Assembly (NCBI GenBank): GCA_030650995.1
Contig: JAUSCY010000027.1
Location: 30,990-94,989 of the forward strand
Direction of reading: 5' to 3'
Source: Sheuella sp.
Lineage (GTDB): Bacteria; Pseudomonadota; Gammaproteobacteria; Burkholderiales; Burkholderiaceae_B
DNA: 64,000 nucleotides
The notes beneath the pieces were generated by a model. It did not search any database, was not told the DNA's origin, and was given only the letters and a program-made list of their open reading frames with translations. Below, in pieces: positions 35,615-44,744 of the stretch (the stretch's first letter is position 1; each line of letters opens with the position of its first letter). The translations under genes and the position numbers were made by a program.

Positions 35615-36796
35615 TTAGCGGGGGGCTGGTTTGAAACTGCCATCCTTGAAGGTATTGGCAGTATTCATGATCATGTTGCTATCAGGAAACCCATCGCGCT
35701 GTGTCAGGCTGTAGCTATAGGTTGCATAGACACCAGGAAAATTCTTGGTTTCTTCCATCACTTTCTGGATTGCGGCAGGATCGGTTGAGCCAGCTTTCTT
35801 GATTGCATGCTCGACCATCTTGACCGTGTCGTAACCAAGCGCTACCCACCAGAACGTAATGTCAATCTCACCTCCGCCGATAAGCGGACGTACTTTATTG
35901 ACAAGCGCTTGAGTCGGTGCAGGCAGTTTGCCATCAGGCAAGTACGTGGTACTCACGTAGCCAGCCGCATATGTCTTTTCCCAGTACTGGGGTTTATTGA
36001 GCAGCTTACGGATCTGTGCCGCCATCAGAGCCGGATGACCGACAACATTGACATCCCAGCCCATCTCGCCACGCGCATTGAGCAAGCGACCCAGCAGGCC
36101 TGTCGCGGCAGACCATGGCATCACAATGTCGGCTCCCGCATTACGGGCCTTAGTCATTTCATCCATGACATCAGTTTTGTTAGCGTCGATCAAGACTGAA
36201 TAAACAGGTTTGATACCCGCTTTTTCAAGTAAGGCAATGGCAGATTTTGCACTGGCCGTACCATAGCCCGAGGTATCGGCAATCACAGCAATTTTCTTAG
36301 CTTTCAACGTGTTGAGCGCATATTCGTTCGCTGTCGAAATCCACTGCATATTGGTGTTGATCATGCGGAACGCGCGTGGATATTTTTTGGCATCGGTCAA
36401 CTCATCAATTGCACCGATAACAATATTGGGTACTCCAGCACGCGCCAGAATTGGCGTTGCTGCCAACCCTTCGCCCGAGTTAACAGGACCAATTACGAAA
36501 TGAACCTTATCGCTGAATGCCAGCTGCTGTGCAAAGTTCACAGCCTTGGTTGGATCACCTGCAGTGTCTCGCGTGAGCAGTTCAATGGGGCGTCCGAGAA
36601 TGCCTCCCGCTTTGTTGATTTCATCTACCGCAAGCTGAACACCCTGGTTTTCAGCAATTGCCGCAGAGGAAAGCGGTCCGGTGAGGGATGAAAGCCAGCC
36701 CACCTTAATTGGCTGAGCGTGTGTTGCAACTGAACCTGCTACCAAACCTGAAGCAAGCATCAGCTTCCAAAATAGTTTTGCATTACAAAACATCAT
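35615..36796 (-). CDS. Branched-chain-amino-acid-type ABC transporter substrate-binding protein (LivK-like)
   Basis: This 393-residue periplasmic receptor has a signal peptide (LMLASGLVAGSVATHA, cleavage near AQP), IKVGWLSSLTGPLSS and AVDEINKAGGILGRPIELL. The two-lobed type I fold is typical of LivK and AmiC relatives. GGAG precedes the first of two adjacent ATG codons. It is the first gene of the 13-gene run and has a 270-base upstream region with an inverted repeat. Proteins of this group bind amino acids, amides, aromatic acids or terpenoids; the ligand here is not deducible. Confidence 0.92.
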   Translation of the reverse strand: MMFCNAKLFWKLMLASGLVAGSVATHAQPIKVGWLSSLTGPLSSAAIAENQGVQLAVDEINKAGGILGRPIELLTRDTAGDPTKAVNFAQQLAFSDKVHFVIGPVNSGEGLAATPILARAGVPNIVIGAIDELTDAKKYPRAFRMINTNMQWISTANEYALNTLKAKKIAVIADTSGYGTASAKSAIALLEKAGIKPVYSVLIDANKTDVMDEMTKARNAGADIVMPWSAATGLLGRLLNARGEMGWDVNVVGHPALMAAQIRKLLNKPQYWEKTYAAGYVSTTYLPDGKLPAPTQALVNKVRPLIGGGEIDITFWWVALGYDTVKMVEHAIKKAGSTDPAAIQKVMEETKNFPGVYATYSYSLTQRDGFPDSNMIMNTANTFKDGSFKPAPR

Positions 36797-36923
36797 GGTT
36801 GTCTCCGAATGTTATTTTTTATGCTGCGTCAGGAGATATTCATGCCATACAGAGTTTGCGTCAAGCTATTCAGGCTATAAGTTGATTAGTATTAACCCGA
36901 ATTTTTGTTTTATAACGACAATT

Positions 36924-36944
36924 ATATTTTGTCTGACAAAATAT
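36924..36944. promoter_or_regulatory. Candidate operator: perfect 10-base inverted repeat upstream of the catabolic operon
   Basis: ATATTTTGTC and GACAAAATAT are separated by one base. The centre TTGTCTGACAA also fits TNGTNNNACNA, the form described for FadR-type GntR operators. On the minus strand a possible -35 (TTGTCA) lies inside the repeat and TTATAA follows 18 bases later, about 115 bases before the LivK-type start. Binding by the operon's IclR regulator or by a GntR-type protein is possible. Confidence 0.55.
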
Positions 36945-36976
36945 GGTTTATAAAATCATAGTTAAAAAACAAAAAA

Positions 36977-37008
36977 AACCGCTAACAAAGTTGTTAACGG
37001 TTTTTTTG
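36977..37008 (-). terminator. Terminator hairpin after the 43-residue protein gene (T-runs on both sides)
   Basis: AACCGCTAACAA and TTGTTAACGGTT form a 12-base stem with one mismatch and a two-base loop. T residues follow on the plus strand and the reverse strand also runs into T's, so it can work in both directions. It closes the small gene and insulates it from the leftward operon. Confidence 0.8.
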
Positions 37009-37010
37009 TA

Positions 37011-37054
37011 GACTGAAACAAGCATTTTCGGCGGTAAAACCGCCGGTTTCAGTC
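37011..37054 (-). other. Two-tier inverted repeat in the 3' region of the small gene
   Basis: GACTGAAAC (37011-37019) pairs with GTTTCAGTC (37046-37054). Inside, GGCGG (37030-37034) pairs with CCGCC (37040-37044) around TAAAA. A ten-base bulge remains on one side. It starts 11 bases after the stop codon on the transcribed strand, followed by the terminator, giving a structured 3' untranslated region. Confidence 0.6.
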
Positions 37055-37065
37055 AAATGCGGAAA

Positions 37066-37197
37066 TTAAGCCTTTTTGACTTTTTCCAGCATTTTGAACA
37101 CACCTTTTGGTGCGTTGGCGAACAGGCGCTTGAAGGCCTTGCCCAAACAACGGCGCTCGAGGGTGTTACGGCGTGTACGTTTTGTTTCTGAAGCCAT
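37066..37197 (-). CDS. Small basic protein of 43 residues, unrecognised
   Basis: An open frame from ATG 37197 to TAA 37066 encodes a 43-residue Lys/Arg-rich protein beginning MASETKRTRRNTLERRC and ending MLEKVKKA. GGAG lies eight bases before the ATG, a structured 3' region and a strong terminator follow, and no longer frame competes, so it is very likely a real gene. I do not recognise the family; it is not L34, L36 or another ribosomal protein I know, though its size and charge resemble ribosome-associated or nucleic-acid-binding small proteins. A central FKRLFANAPKGVFKML segment could form an amphipathic helix. It is divergent from the tandem uvrA. Confidence 0.8.
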   Translation of the reverse strand: MASETKRTRRNTLERRCLGKAFKRLFANAPKGVFKMLEKVKKA

Positions 37198-37299
37198 GAC
37201 GGATCTCCGGTAAGGAACCGCCTATATTAACCTAAAAACAATACGGGCATTTACCTGAATTAGGCAATCAAGACACTCTCCTCGCTCTATGATTGCAAT

Positions 37300-40200
37300 A
37301 TGAACCCAATCATCCGCATTACTGGCGCGCGCCAGAACAATCTGAAAAACCTCGATTTGACCCTGAACACGGGCGAATTAACTGTCATTACCGGCGTCAG
37401 TGGCTCGGGCAAGAGCTCGCTGGCGTTTGACACGCTTTACGCAGAAGGCCAGCGCCGCTATGTTGAGACATTTTCTCCCTACGCGCGTCAATTCCTGGAC
37501 AGGATGGACAAGCCACAAGTCGACCGTATAGAAGGCATCCTGCCCGCCATTGCGATTGATCAGACCAACCCTGTACGGAGCTCACGCAGTACGGTGGGCA
37601 CGATGACTGAGCTCAACGACCATCTGAAATTGCTGTTCGCGCGGGGTGCGCAATTATTTTGCCGGGGTTGCGGTCAAGCGGTATGCAGGGACAATACCGC
37701 CTCCATTCTGTCTGCCCTCGGAAAACGAGCGGCTGCATCTGGCGACCCTCGACTGGTCGTGACCTTTCCGGTACAAGTTCCAGCCAGCTTTACCGAAGAA
37801 GAAGTACGTGGGTTTCTGGATCAGCAAGGCTATACCCGCGTCCATGCAGACGAAACATCACTGCCTGGCGCAAAGGAGTCTGGAGCGGATGCACCTCCCC
37901 TCAGCACAACCAAAACAAAAAAATCAACCGCTAAAAAATCTGCCACGACTGCCCCCGCGTTGCGCACCCTGCGCGTCATTCAGGATCGTTTCCGATTCTC
38001 CAGTGCTGAAACCTCCCGCGTTCAGGAAGCACTCGATATCGCGCTCAAAATGGGAAACGGACTGATTGCCATTCATGCGGTAGATGCTGACGGCAAAGAT
38101 ATGCAGGTCTGGAAATTCAGCGACAAATTGCATTGCGCTGAATGCAATATCAGCTATAGCGATCCACTACCAAGCTCCTTTTCCTTTAACTCTCCCTTAG
38201 GCGCTTGTGAGGCATGCCGTGGCTTTGGCAGAGTCATCGGCATAGATTTTGGCCTGGTAATCCCGGATGAAAACAAAACCCTTGAGCAGGGCGCAGTCAA
38301 ACCGTGGCAAACACCGAGCTACAAAGACTGCCAGGATGAACTCCTGAAATACGCCAAGCGTGCGAATGTCTCAATTAATACACCGTGGCGCCACTTACCA
38401 CCTGAGCATCAGGATTGGGTTCTGGATGGCGACCCACTGTGGAAAGGTGGCAACCAGGCATGGAAAACACAGTGGTACGGTGTACAGAAATTCTTTAACT
38501 GGCTGGAAACGAAGTCGTACAAAATGCATGTACGCGTACTTCTGTCCAAATACCGGAGCTACACACCCTGTCCGACTTGTCATGGCGCCCGCCTCAAACC
38601 AGACGCCTTGCTGTGGAAAATTGAAGGCAAAACAATTCGGGACATGATGCTCACGGCCATTGTGGAGCTGAGAGGTTTTTTTGACACGGTTAAGTTCACC
38701 GGAGCGCTCGATGCAGCAATGGATCTGGTGCTGACAGAAGTCCGGGCACGTTTGAAATTTTTATGTGATGTGGGTCTGGGTTATCTGACACTTGACCGGC
38801 AAAGCCGCACGCTCTCGGGTGGAGAAGTCCAGCGTATTAACCTGACCACCGCACTCGGCACATCGTTGGTCAATACCCTCTTTGTACTGGATGAACCTTC
38901 CATCGGTTTACATCCCCGGGATATACACCGCGTCACCGAAGTCATGCACCGTCTGCGTGACGCAGGTAATACTCTTGTCGTTGTGGAACACGACCCGCAA
39001 GTAATGATCGCGGCCGATCGCGTGATTGATGTAGGTCCCGGACCAGGGGAGCGCGGAGGCCATATCGTTTTTGACGGTACGCCACAGCAACTTAAACAAG
39101 CCGACACGCTCACTGGCAAATACATGGGCGGCCATATCAAGGTCGAGTCACCGCGTCCTTTACCTGTGCTTCCCGGCACACCGAGATTATTGCTTGAAGG
39201 CGTCACGGCCAATAACCTCAAAAATGTCTCCATTGATATTCCGCTGGGACGTCTGGTCTGTGTCACCGGCGTCTCTGGTTCAGGCAAGTCAACATTGATC
39301 CAGGATGTGCTGTATCCCGGCCTGCTCAAGATTATGGGTAAGCCAACTGAATCACCCGGGGCGTTTGACCGCATCCTGGGCGCAGAACAATTGGCCGATG
39401 TTGTCATGGTCGACCAGGCGCAGATCGGCAAGACCGCACGTTCCAATCCTGCGAGCTATGTGGGTGCATTCGACCCCATCCGTAAGCTCTTTGCTCAGGC
39501 GCCTGTCGCGCGCGAGCGAGGCTATACGCCGGGCACATTCAGTTTTAACAGTGGCGACGGGCGCTGCCCAACCTGTGGTGGTACGGGTTTTGAACATGTC
39601 GAAATGCAATTTTTGTCTGATGTTTACATCCGCTGTCCGGATTGCGATGGCAAGCGTTTCAGACCCGAGGTGCGCGAGGTAGAGATCGAGCATCTGGGCA
39701 AGCGCGCATCCATTGATGCGGTGCTCGACATGACGGTTTCTGAAGCACTTGAGTTTTTCAAAGGGCTCAAGGATGTCCAGCTGGGCCTGGCACCGTTGGC
39801 AGACGTTGGCCTCGAATACGTCAAACTCGGTCAGCCTGTACCGACTTTGTCAGGCGGCGAAGCGCAACGTCTCAAACTCGCAGGTCACCTGGCTGAGGCT
39901 GCGCGAAGCGGTATCTCAACAACCAAGCTTGCTAAGAAAGGCAGTTTGTTTCTGTTCGACGAACCAACGACTGGTTTGCACTTCGATGATGTGGCACGCC
40001 TGATGCGCGCCTTTAGAAAACTGCTTGCTGCGGGTCATACCCTGCTAATCATCGAGCATAACCTCGACGTCATCCGCGCAGCCGACTGGGTGATCGATCT
40101 CGGACCCGAGGGTGGCTCTGCGGGTGGCGAATTAATCGTCGCGGGTAGTCCCGCCGATGTGATGGCACATCCGAGCTCCTACACAGGCGCGGCGCTGCGC

Positions 40201-42951
40201 GAATATGCTACTGCAATGACGCCTGACGCGATCGGAACGCAAATTACCAGCGCGCCAGGCAATCTGGCGCTGCGCGAGTCAGGTGCAGAACAAGGCGGTC
40301 GATCACTGCAAACCGTATTGAAAGAAAAACGTCGTGCAGCAACCAGCATCGATATTTTGCACGCACGTGAACATAACCTGAAAAATATAAGTGTCAGTAT
40401 TCCGCATGACAAGTTCACCGTCATCACGGGTGTCTCAGGCTCAGGTAAATCCACACTGGCATTCGACATCTTGTTCAATGAAGGACAGCGACGCTATCTC
40501 GAATCACTGAACGCCTATGCCCGCGCCATTGTGCAGCCAGCAGGCAAGCCAGATGTCGATGCGATCTTTGGTATTCCGCCGACGGTCGCAATCGAGCAGC
40601 GCACCAGCCGTGGCGGCCGGAAATCCACCGTTGCCACTATGACTGAAATCCATCATTTTCTGCGGCTGCTTTACATGAAACTCGGCACGCAGATGTGCCC
40701 CACCTGCCAGGTCAGTGTAGAACCGCAGAGTGCTGAGCAGATTGTGGCGCGCATCATGCGTGACCATAAGGGGCATCGCATCGGACTGATGTCCCCTCTC
40801 GTCACGGCACGCAAAGGTTTCTACACAGATCTTGCGAAGTGGGCATCAGGCAAGGGTTACACACACCTGCGTGTGGACGATGCGTTCATTGATACGACAA
40901 AATGGCCAAGACTGGACCGTTTTAAAGAACACACCATTGAATTGCCTGTGGCCGATCTGACCGTAGGCAGTAACAACGAAGCTGAGTTGCGAGAGGCCGT
41001 ACGCAGCGCACTCGAACACGGTCAAGGCGTCATGAGCATTGTCTGGCCGCTCGGCAAACTGACTGAAGACATGGGCGCCAAACTTGAACAAGAGCATTTC
41101 TCGGTCAAGCGTGCCTGTCCGAGTTGCGGAACCAGCTTTCCCGAACCTGATCCACGCATGTTCTCCTACAACTCCAAACACGGCTGGTGTTCAGGCTGTT
41201 TTGGAACCGGATTACAGTTGCAAGGTTTTGATGCCGAACAAACTGGCGAGGAGACTACCTGGAACGCCTGGTACGAGGGCGAAACCCACGTCTGCAACAG
41301 TTGCCACGGTGCGCGTCTGAATCCAATCGCCCGCGCAGTGTTATGGAAAGACAAATCCATTGCAGAACTCGCAGGACTCCCCGTCTCGGATGCGCATACA
41401 TTCTTTACGGCACTCGTACTGAAAGGTCGTGATGCTGAAATCGCCCGGGATATCCTGAGCGAAATCCGTGGACGTCTGCAATTCATGCAAGAAGTCGGAC
41501 TGGGCTACCTCGCACTGGATCGCGCAGCGCCCACGCTCTCAGGCGGTGAGGCACAACGCATCAGACTCGCCGCTCAGCTAGGCTCGAATATGCAAGGCGT
41601 CTGCTACGTACTGGACGAACCCACTATTGGTTTGCACCCACGGGATAACCGTATTTTGCTAGGTGCACTCTCTCGACTAGAGAAAAATGGCAATACGCTG
41701 GTGGTTGTCGAACATGACGATGACACGATCCGCCGTGCCGAACACATTATCGATATCGGACCGGGTGCAGGCGTGCGTGGTGGGCGTGTCGTTGCACAAG
41801 GCACGCTACAAGACCTCATGGATGCACCTGAGTCCACGACTGGACACTACCTCAGGCACCCGCTTGCTCATCCTCTGCAGCCACGTCGCCCAATCGCTCC
41901 AGACACCCCAATGATTTCAGTCAAGGGTGCGACGTTACATAATTTACGCCATATCAATGCGCATTTCCCTATTGGGCGACTGAGCGTTGTAACGGGTGTC
42001 TCAGGCTCTGGCAAATCAACGCTCGCACGTGAAATCCTGCTAGACAATTTAAGCAGAGCGGTCGCGACACGCAGCGATCCGAAATGGCAAGGCTGCGATG
42101 CAATCGAAGGCTGGGACCGAATCGATCGCGTGCTTGAAGTGGATCAGACACCAATCGGTAAAACACCACGATCCTGCCCGGCAACTTATATTGGTTTCTG
42201 GGACGATATCCGTAAACAGTTTGCCGAAACCAATGAAGCACGTATACGCGGCTGGGGCCCCGGACGGTTCTCGTTCAACACCGGTGATGGTCGTTGCCCG
42301 ATTTGCGAAGGTCAGGGTATGCGCACGCTGGAAATGAGTTTCCTGCCGGATGTGAAAGTCCCCTGCGACGCCTGCGCAGGAGCACGTTTCAATACAGACA
42401 CGCTCGGCGTGCGGATGCGTGAAAAACACGCTGGTGAAGTGCTGGCACTTGAGGTCGATGATGCGATTGGCTATTTTGCAGCCCATCCCCGCATCCGCCA
42501 CCCCTTGCAGCTGATGCAGGATGTTGGTCTGGGCTACCTCACACTCGGCCAACCCTCACCGACTCTTTCAGGTGGCGAGGCGCAACGCATCAAACTTGTG
42601 ACAGAGCTTGCCAAAGCGCGCATGACCGAAGGTGTGATTACGACCGGTCGGGCATCCAGACTCCCCCATACACTTTATGTGCTGGATGAGCCCACAGTCG
42701 GGCTCTCCATGGCAGATGTGGAAAAACTCATTCGCGTACTGCACAGACTGGTGGAGGCTGGCAATACCGTTGTCGTGATTGAACACAATCTGGATATCAT
42801 CGCAGAGGCGGACTGGTTACTTGATCTGGGTCCAGAAGGCGGCACTGGTGGTGGACAACTAGTAATTGAAGGTACACCTGAGCAAGTCGTTGACGCACGT
42901 AAAAAATCACACACGGGTGACGTCTTGCATGAGTTTATGAATCGAACATGA
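37300..42951 (+). CDS. uvrA: Double-length UvrA-type excinuclease ATPase with four ABC cassettes
   Basis: This 1883-residue protein is about twice the size of normal UvrA (about 940). Two UvrA-like halves are joined. Walker A motifs GVSGSGKS occur near residues 32, 655, 1045 and 1566, and LSGGE signatures near 504, 850, 1413 and 1756. Each half has UvrA zinc modules (for example CRGCG, CPTCHGARL and CPTCGGTG in the first; CPTCQ, CNSCHGARL and CPICEGQG in the second). The first half carries a Lys/Thr/Ala-rich insert (TTKTKKSTAKKSATT, about 208-222). UvrA dimers find DNA lesions; this chain may act as a built-in dimer. A standard uvrA is expected elsewhere in the genome. Its end overlaps pabB by four bases (ATGA). 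Confidence 0.93.
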   Translation: MNPIIRITGARQNNLKNLDLTLNTGELTVITGVSGSGKSSLAFDTLYAEGQRRYVETFSPYARQFLDRMDKPQVDRIEGILPAIAIDQTNPVRSSRSTVGTMTELNDHLKLLFARGAQLFCRGCGQAVCRDNTASILSALGKRAAASGDPRLVVTFPVQVPASFTEEEVRGFLDQQGYTRVHADETSLPGAKESGADAPPLSTTKTKKSTAKKSATTAPALRTLRVIQDRFRFSSAETSRVQEALDIALKMGNGLIAIHAVDADGKDMQVWKFSDKLHCAECNISYSDPLPSSFSFNSPLGACEACRGFGRVIGIDFGLVIPDENKTLEQGAVKPWQTPSYKDCQDELLKYAKRANVSINTPWRHLPPEHQDWVLDGDPLWKGGNQAWKTQWYGVQKFFNWLETKSYKMHVRVLLSKYRSYTPCPTCHGARLKPDALLWKIEGKTIRDMMLTAIVELRGFFDTVKFTGALDAAMDLVLTEVRARLKFLCDVGLGYLTLDRQSRTLSGGEVQRINLTTALGTSLVNTLFVLDEPSIGLHPRDIHRVTEVMHRLRDAGNTLVVVEHDPQVMIAADRVIDVGPGPGERGGHIVFDGTPQQLKQADTLTGKYMGGHIKVESPRPLPVLPGTPRLLLEGVTANNLKNVSIDIPLGRLVCVTGVSGSGKSTLIQDVLYPGLLKIMGKPTESPGAFDRILGAEQLADVVMVDQAQIGKTARSNPASYVGAFDPIRKLFAQAPVARERGYTPGTFSFNSGDGRCPTCGGTGFEHVEMQFLSDVYIRCPDCDGKRFRPEVREVEIEHLGKRASIDAVLDMTVSEALEFFKGLKDVQLGLAPLADVGLEYVKLGQPVPTLSGGEAQRLKLAGHLAEAARSGISTTKLAKKGSLFLFDEPTTGLHFDDVARLMRAFRKLLAAGHTLLIIEHNLDVIRAADWVIDLGPEGGSAGGELIVAGSPADVMAHPSSYTGAALREYATAMTPDAIGTQITSAPGNLALRESGAEQGGRSLQTVLKEKRRAATSIDILHAREHNLKNISVSIPHDKFTVITGVSGSGKSTLAFDILFNEGQRRYLESLNAYARAIVQPAGKPDVDAIFGIPPTVAIEQRTSRGGRKSTVATMTEIHHFLRLLYMKLGTQMCPTCQVSVEPQSAEQIVARIMRDHKGHRIGLMSPLVTARKGFYTDLAKWASGKGYTHLRVDDAFIDTTKWPRLDRFKEHTIELPVADLTVGSNNEAELREAVRSALEHGQGVMSIVWPLGKLTEDMGAKLEQEHFSVKRACPSCGTSFPEPDPRMFSYNSKHGWCSGCFGTGLQLQGFDAEQTGEETTWNAWYEGETHVCNSCHGARLNPIARAVLWKDKSIAELAGLPVSDAHTFFTALVLKGRDAEIARDILSEIRGRLQFMQEVGLGYLALDRAAPTLSGGEAQRIRLAAQLGSNMQGVCYVLDEPTIGLHPRDNRILLGALSRLEKNGNTLVVVEHDDDTIRRAEHIIDIGPGAGVRGGRVVAQGTLQDLMDAPESTTGHYLRHPLAHPLQPRRPIAPDTPMISVKGATLHNLRHINAHFPIGRLSVVTGVSGSGKSTLAREILLDNLSRAVATRSDPKWQGCDAIEGWDRIDRVLEVDQTPIGKTPRSCPATYIGFWDDIRKQFAETNEARIRGWGPGRFSFNTGDGRCPICEGQGMRTLEMSFLPDVKVPCDACAGARFNTDTLGVRMREKHAGEVLALEVDDAIGYFAAHPRIRHPLQLMQDVGLGYLTLGQPSPTLSGGEAQRIKLVTELAKARMTEGVITTGRASRLPHTLYVLDEPTVGLSMADVEKLIRVLHRLVEAGNTVVVIEHNLDIIAEADWLLDLGPEGGTGGGQLVIEGTPEQVVDARKKSHTGDVLHEFMNRT

Positions 42952-44744
42952 CGTCTTGCAGATTTGAAAACCGTCTGACAGGACAGGCACGTGTGCTGAG
43001 TGGCTTTCGTACACGCATCACCGCGAGTCGTCCTGAAGAGCTCACACGTGCGTTTGAGAGGATTGAGGCCGAGCGCGCAAATGGCGCCTGGGTTGCATTA
43101 CTGCTTGATTACGAACTAGGCGAGTGGCTCGAACCTTCATTAGCAGTCAGTGCCCGGCATGACATCCCGGGGCAACGTCCGCGTTTGACCGCTTTGGTTT
43201 TCGAGGCAATGCATCTTGAAAGTCCCTGGAATGCAAGTCATACCGATCATGCATGCATCACAACGATAACCCCTGAAATCACCAAGTCACAATACATTGA
43301 GCGCATAGAAAAGATTCACCAATGGATAGAACAAGGTGACGTCTATCAAGTCAATGCGACCTTTGCACTCCAGGTCTCAACAGTCGGCGAGCCTGAAGCG
43401 CTATACCGGAAAATCGCACACCAGCATCCAGTGTCTTTTGCTGCCTACATAGAAGATCAGTCACAGACCGTTCTTTCATTTTCTCCCGAGCTGTTTTTAG
43501 AGCGATGCGGACAGACTTTGACCACACGTCCCATGAAAGGAACCGCACCCAGATCGAGCGACCCGGAGACAGACAGGCAGACAGGTCTGGCATTACAAAA
43601 CAGCGAGAAAAATCGGGCTGAAAACCTGATGATTGTGGATCTGCTGCGCAATGACCTGGGACGCGTTGCGAATCCAGGTTCAGTTCGTGCGGAACCACTT
43701 TTTTCGCTTGAAAAATACCCTTCGGTCTGGACGATGACCTCGACAGTTCAGGCAGAAATCCCGACCAATACATCATTACAAAATATACTCACGGCTCTTT
43801 TCCCATGCGGTTCTGTGACGGGAGCGCCAAAAATTAAGGCCATGCAGAGGATTCAGCAGACCGAATCCTCCCCGCGCGGGCTTTACTGCGGCAGTATTGG
43901 CTGGCTCGCTCCCGACGGGGATTTTTGTCTGAACGTTGCCATCCGGACTCTGACCCTGGATGAAAACGGACATGGACAATATCACGTGGGTGGAGGCATC
44001 GTTCATGACTCGGATGCTGAAGATGAATGGCAGGAATGTTTCTGGAAAGCACGCATCCTGACACAAGCCCAGCCCTCCCTGATTGAAACGATGCACGCTG
44101 ACAATCGCGGCAACATTGCGCTGCTCGCGTTGCATCTCGACCGCTTAGCGTCCTCAGCCAGAGCCTTGAATTTTCAGCCACCTGAGCGCAAATATATTGT
44201 CGAGGCCCTTTCAACAAAAATAAGCGCATCGCTGTCTCAGATAAACGGGCAATCTGATTTACGGATCAGATTATTACTTAGCGCAGCAGGGACGCTCACT
44301 ATCGAGACGGCACCGCTACCTGCACTGCAAGGTATTCAAAAAGTTGCGATCGCGCCTGAGTTACTCGATAGTCAACACCCTCTTTTGCAGCACAAAACAA
44401 CCTTTCGGCCCTGGTATGCGGAAACGACGAAATGGCTGACTACACATCCGGATTATTTTGATCTCATTTATTTCAATGAACAAGGTGAGCTGTGTGAGGG
44501 CAGTCGCTCTAATATCTATATCAAAAAAGATGGGCAGTGGATCACTCCCGTTTTATCCAGCGGATTGCTTGGTGGCGTCTATCGCACTCACCTGATGAAC
44601 ACACAGCAGATAAAAGAAGGCACGCTCACGCGTGCCGACTTGATGCATCCCACAGCTGAAATACGTTTATCCAACGGCCTCAGAGGGTGGTTTGATGTGA
44701 AGTTTCAACCCACATCACTCCTTCCAGGGAACCTCCTTCCATAA
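42948..44744 (+). CDS. pabB: Bifunctional aminodeoxychorismate synthase component I / aminodeoxychorismate lyase (PabB-PabC fusion)
   Basis: This 598-residue protein makes p-aminobenzoate for folate. The N-terminal PabB part (about 1-370) shows FSPELFLERCGQTLTTRPMKG, ENLMIVDLLRNDLGRV, PCGSVTGAPKIKAM and YCGSIGWLAPDGDFCLNVAIRT. The C-terminal PabC part (about 385-598) is a fold-type IV PLP domain with HKTTFRPWY (candidate lysine), ELCEGSRSNIYI and LLGGVYR. ATG 42948 overlaps the uvrA stop, so the genes are coupled, and its 3' end overlaps the convergent Bug gene by 30 bases. The glutaminase PabA is not nearby. Confidence 0.93.
   Translation: MTSCRFENRLTGQARVLSGFRTRITASRPEELTRAFERIEAERANGAWVALLLDYELGEWLEPSLAVSARHDIPGQRPRLTALVFEAMHLESPWNASHTDHACITTITPEITKSQYIERIEKIHQWIEQGDVYQVNATFALQVSTVGEPEALYRKIAHQHPVSFAAYIEDQSQTVLSFSPELFLERCGQTLTTRPMKGTAPRSSDPETDRQTGLALQNSEKNRAENLMIVDLLRNDLGRVANPGSVRAEPLFSLEKYPSVWTMTSTVQAEIPTNTSLQNILTALFPCGSVTGAPKIKAMQRIQQTESSPRGLYCGSIGWLAPDGDFCLNVAIRTLTLDENGHGQYHVGGGIVHDSDAEDEWQECFWKARILTQAQPSLIETMHADNRGNIALLALHLDRLASSARALNFQPPERKYIVEALSTKISASLSQINGQSDLRIRLLLSAAGTLTIETAPLPALQGIQKVAIAPELLDSQHPLLQHKTTFRPWYAETTKWLTTHPDYFDLIYFNEQGELCEGSRSNIYIKKDGQWITPVLSSGLLGGVYRTHLMNTQQIKEGTLTRADLMHPTAEIRLSNGLRGWFDVKFQPTSLLPGNLLP

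Noticed and set aside
37066..37197. Ribosomal protein L36 or L34
   Set aside because: The size and charge fit, but the sequence lacks the L36 cysteine/histidine zinc pattern and the L34 MKRTxQPS start.
38781..39446. 221-residue minus-strand open frame
   Set aside because: Shadow of the tandem uvrA; it mirrors the conserved ABC region and has no motifs of its own.
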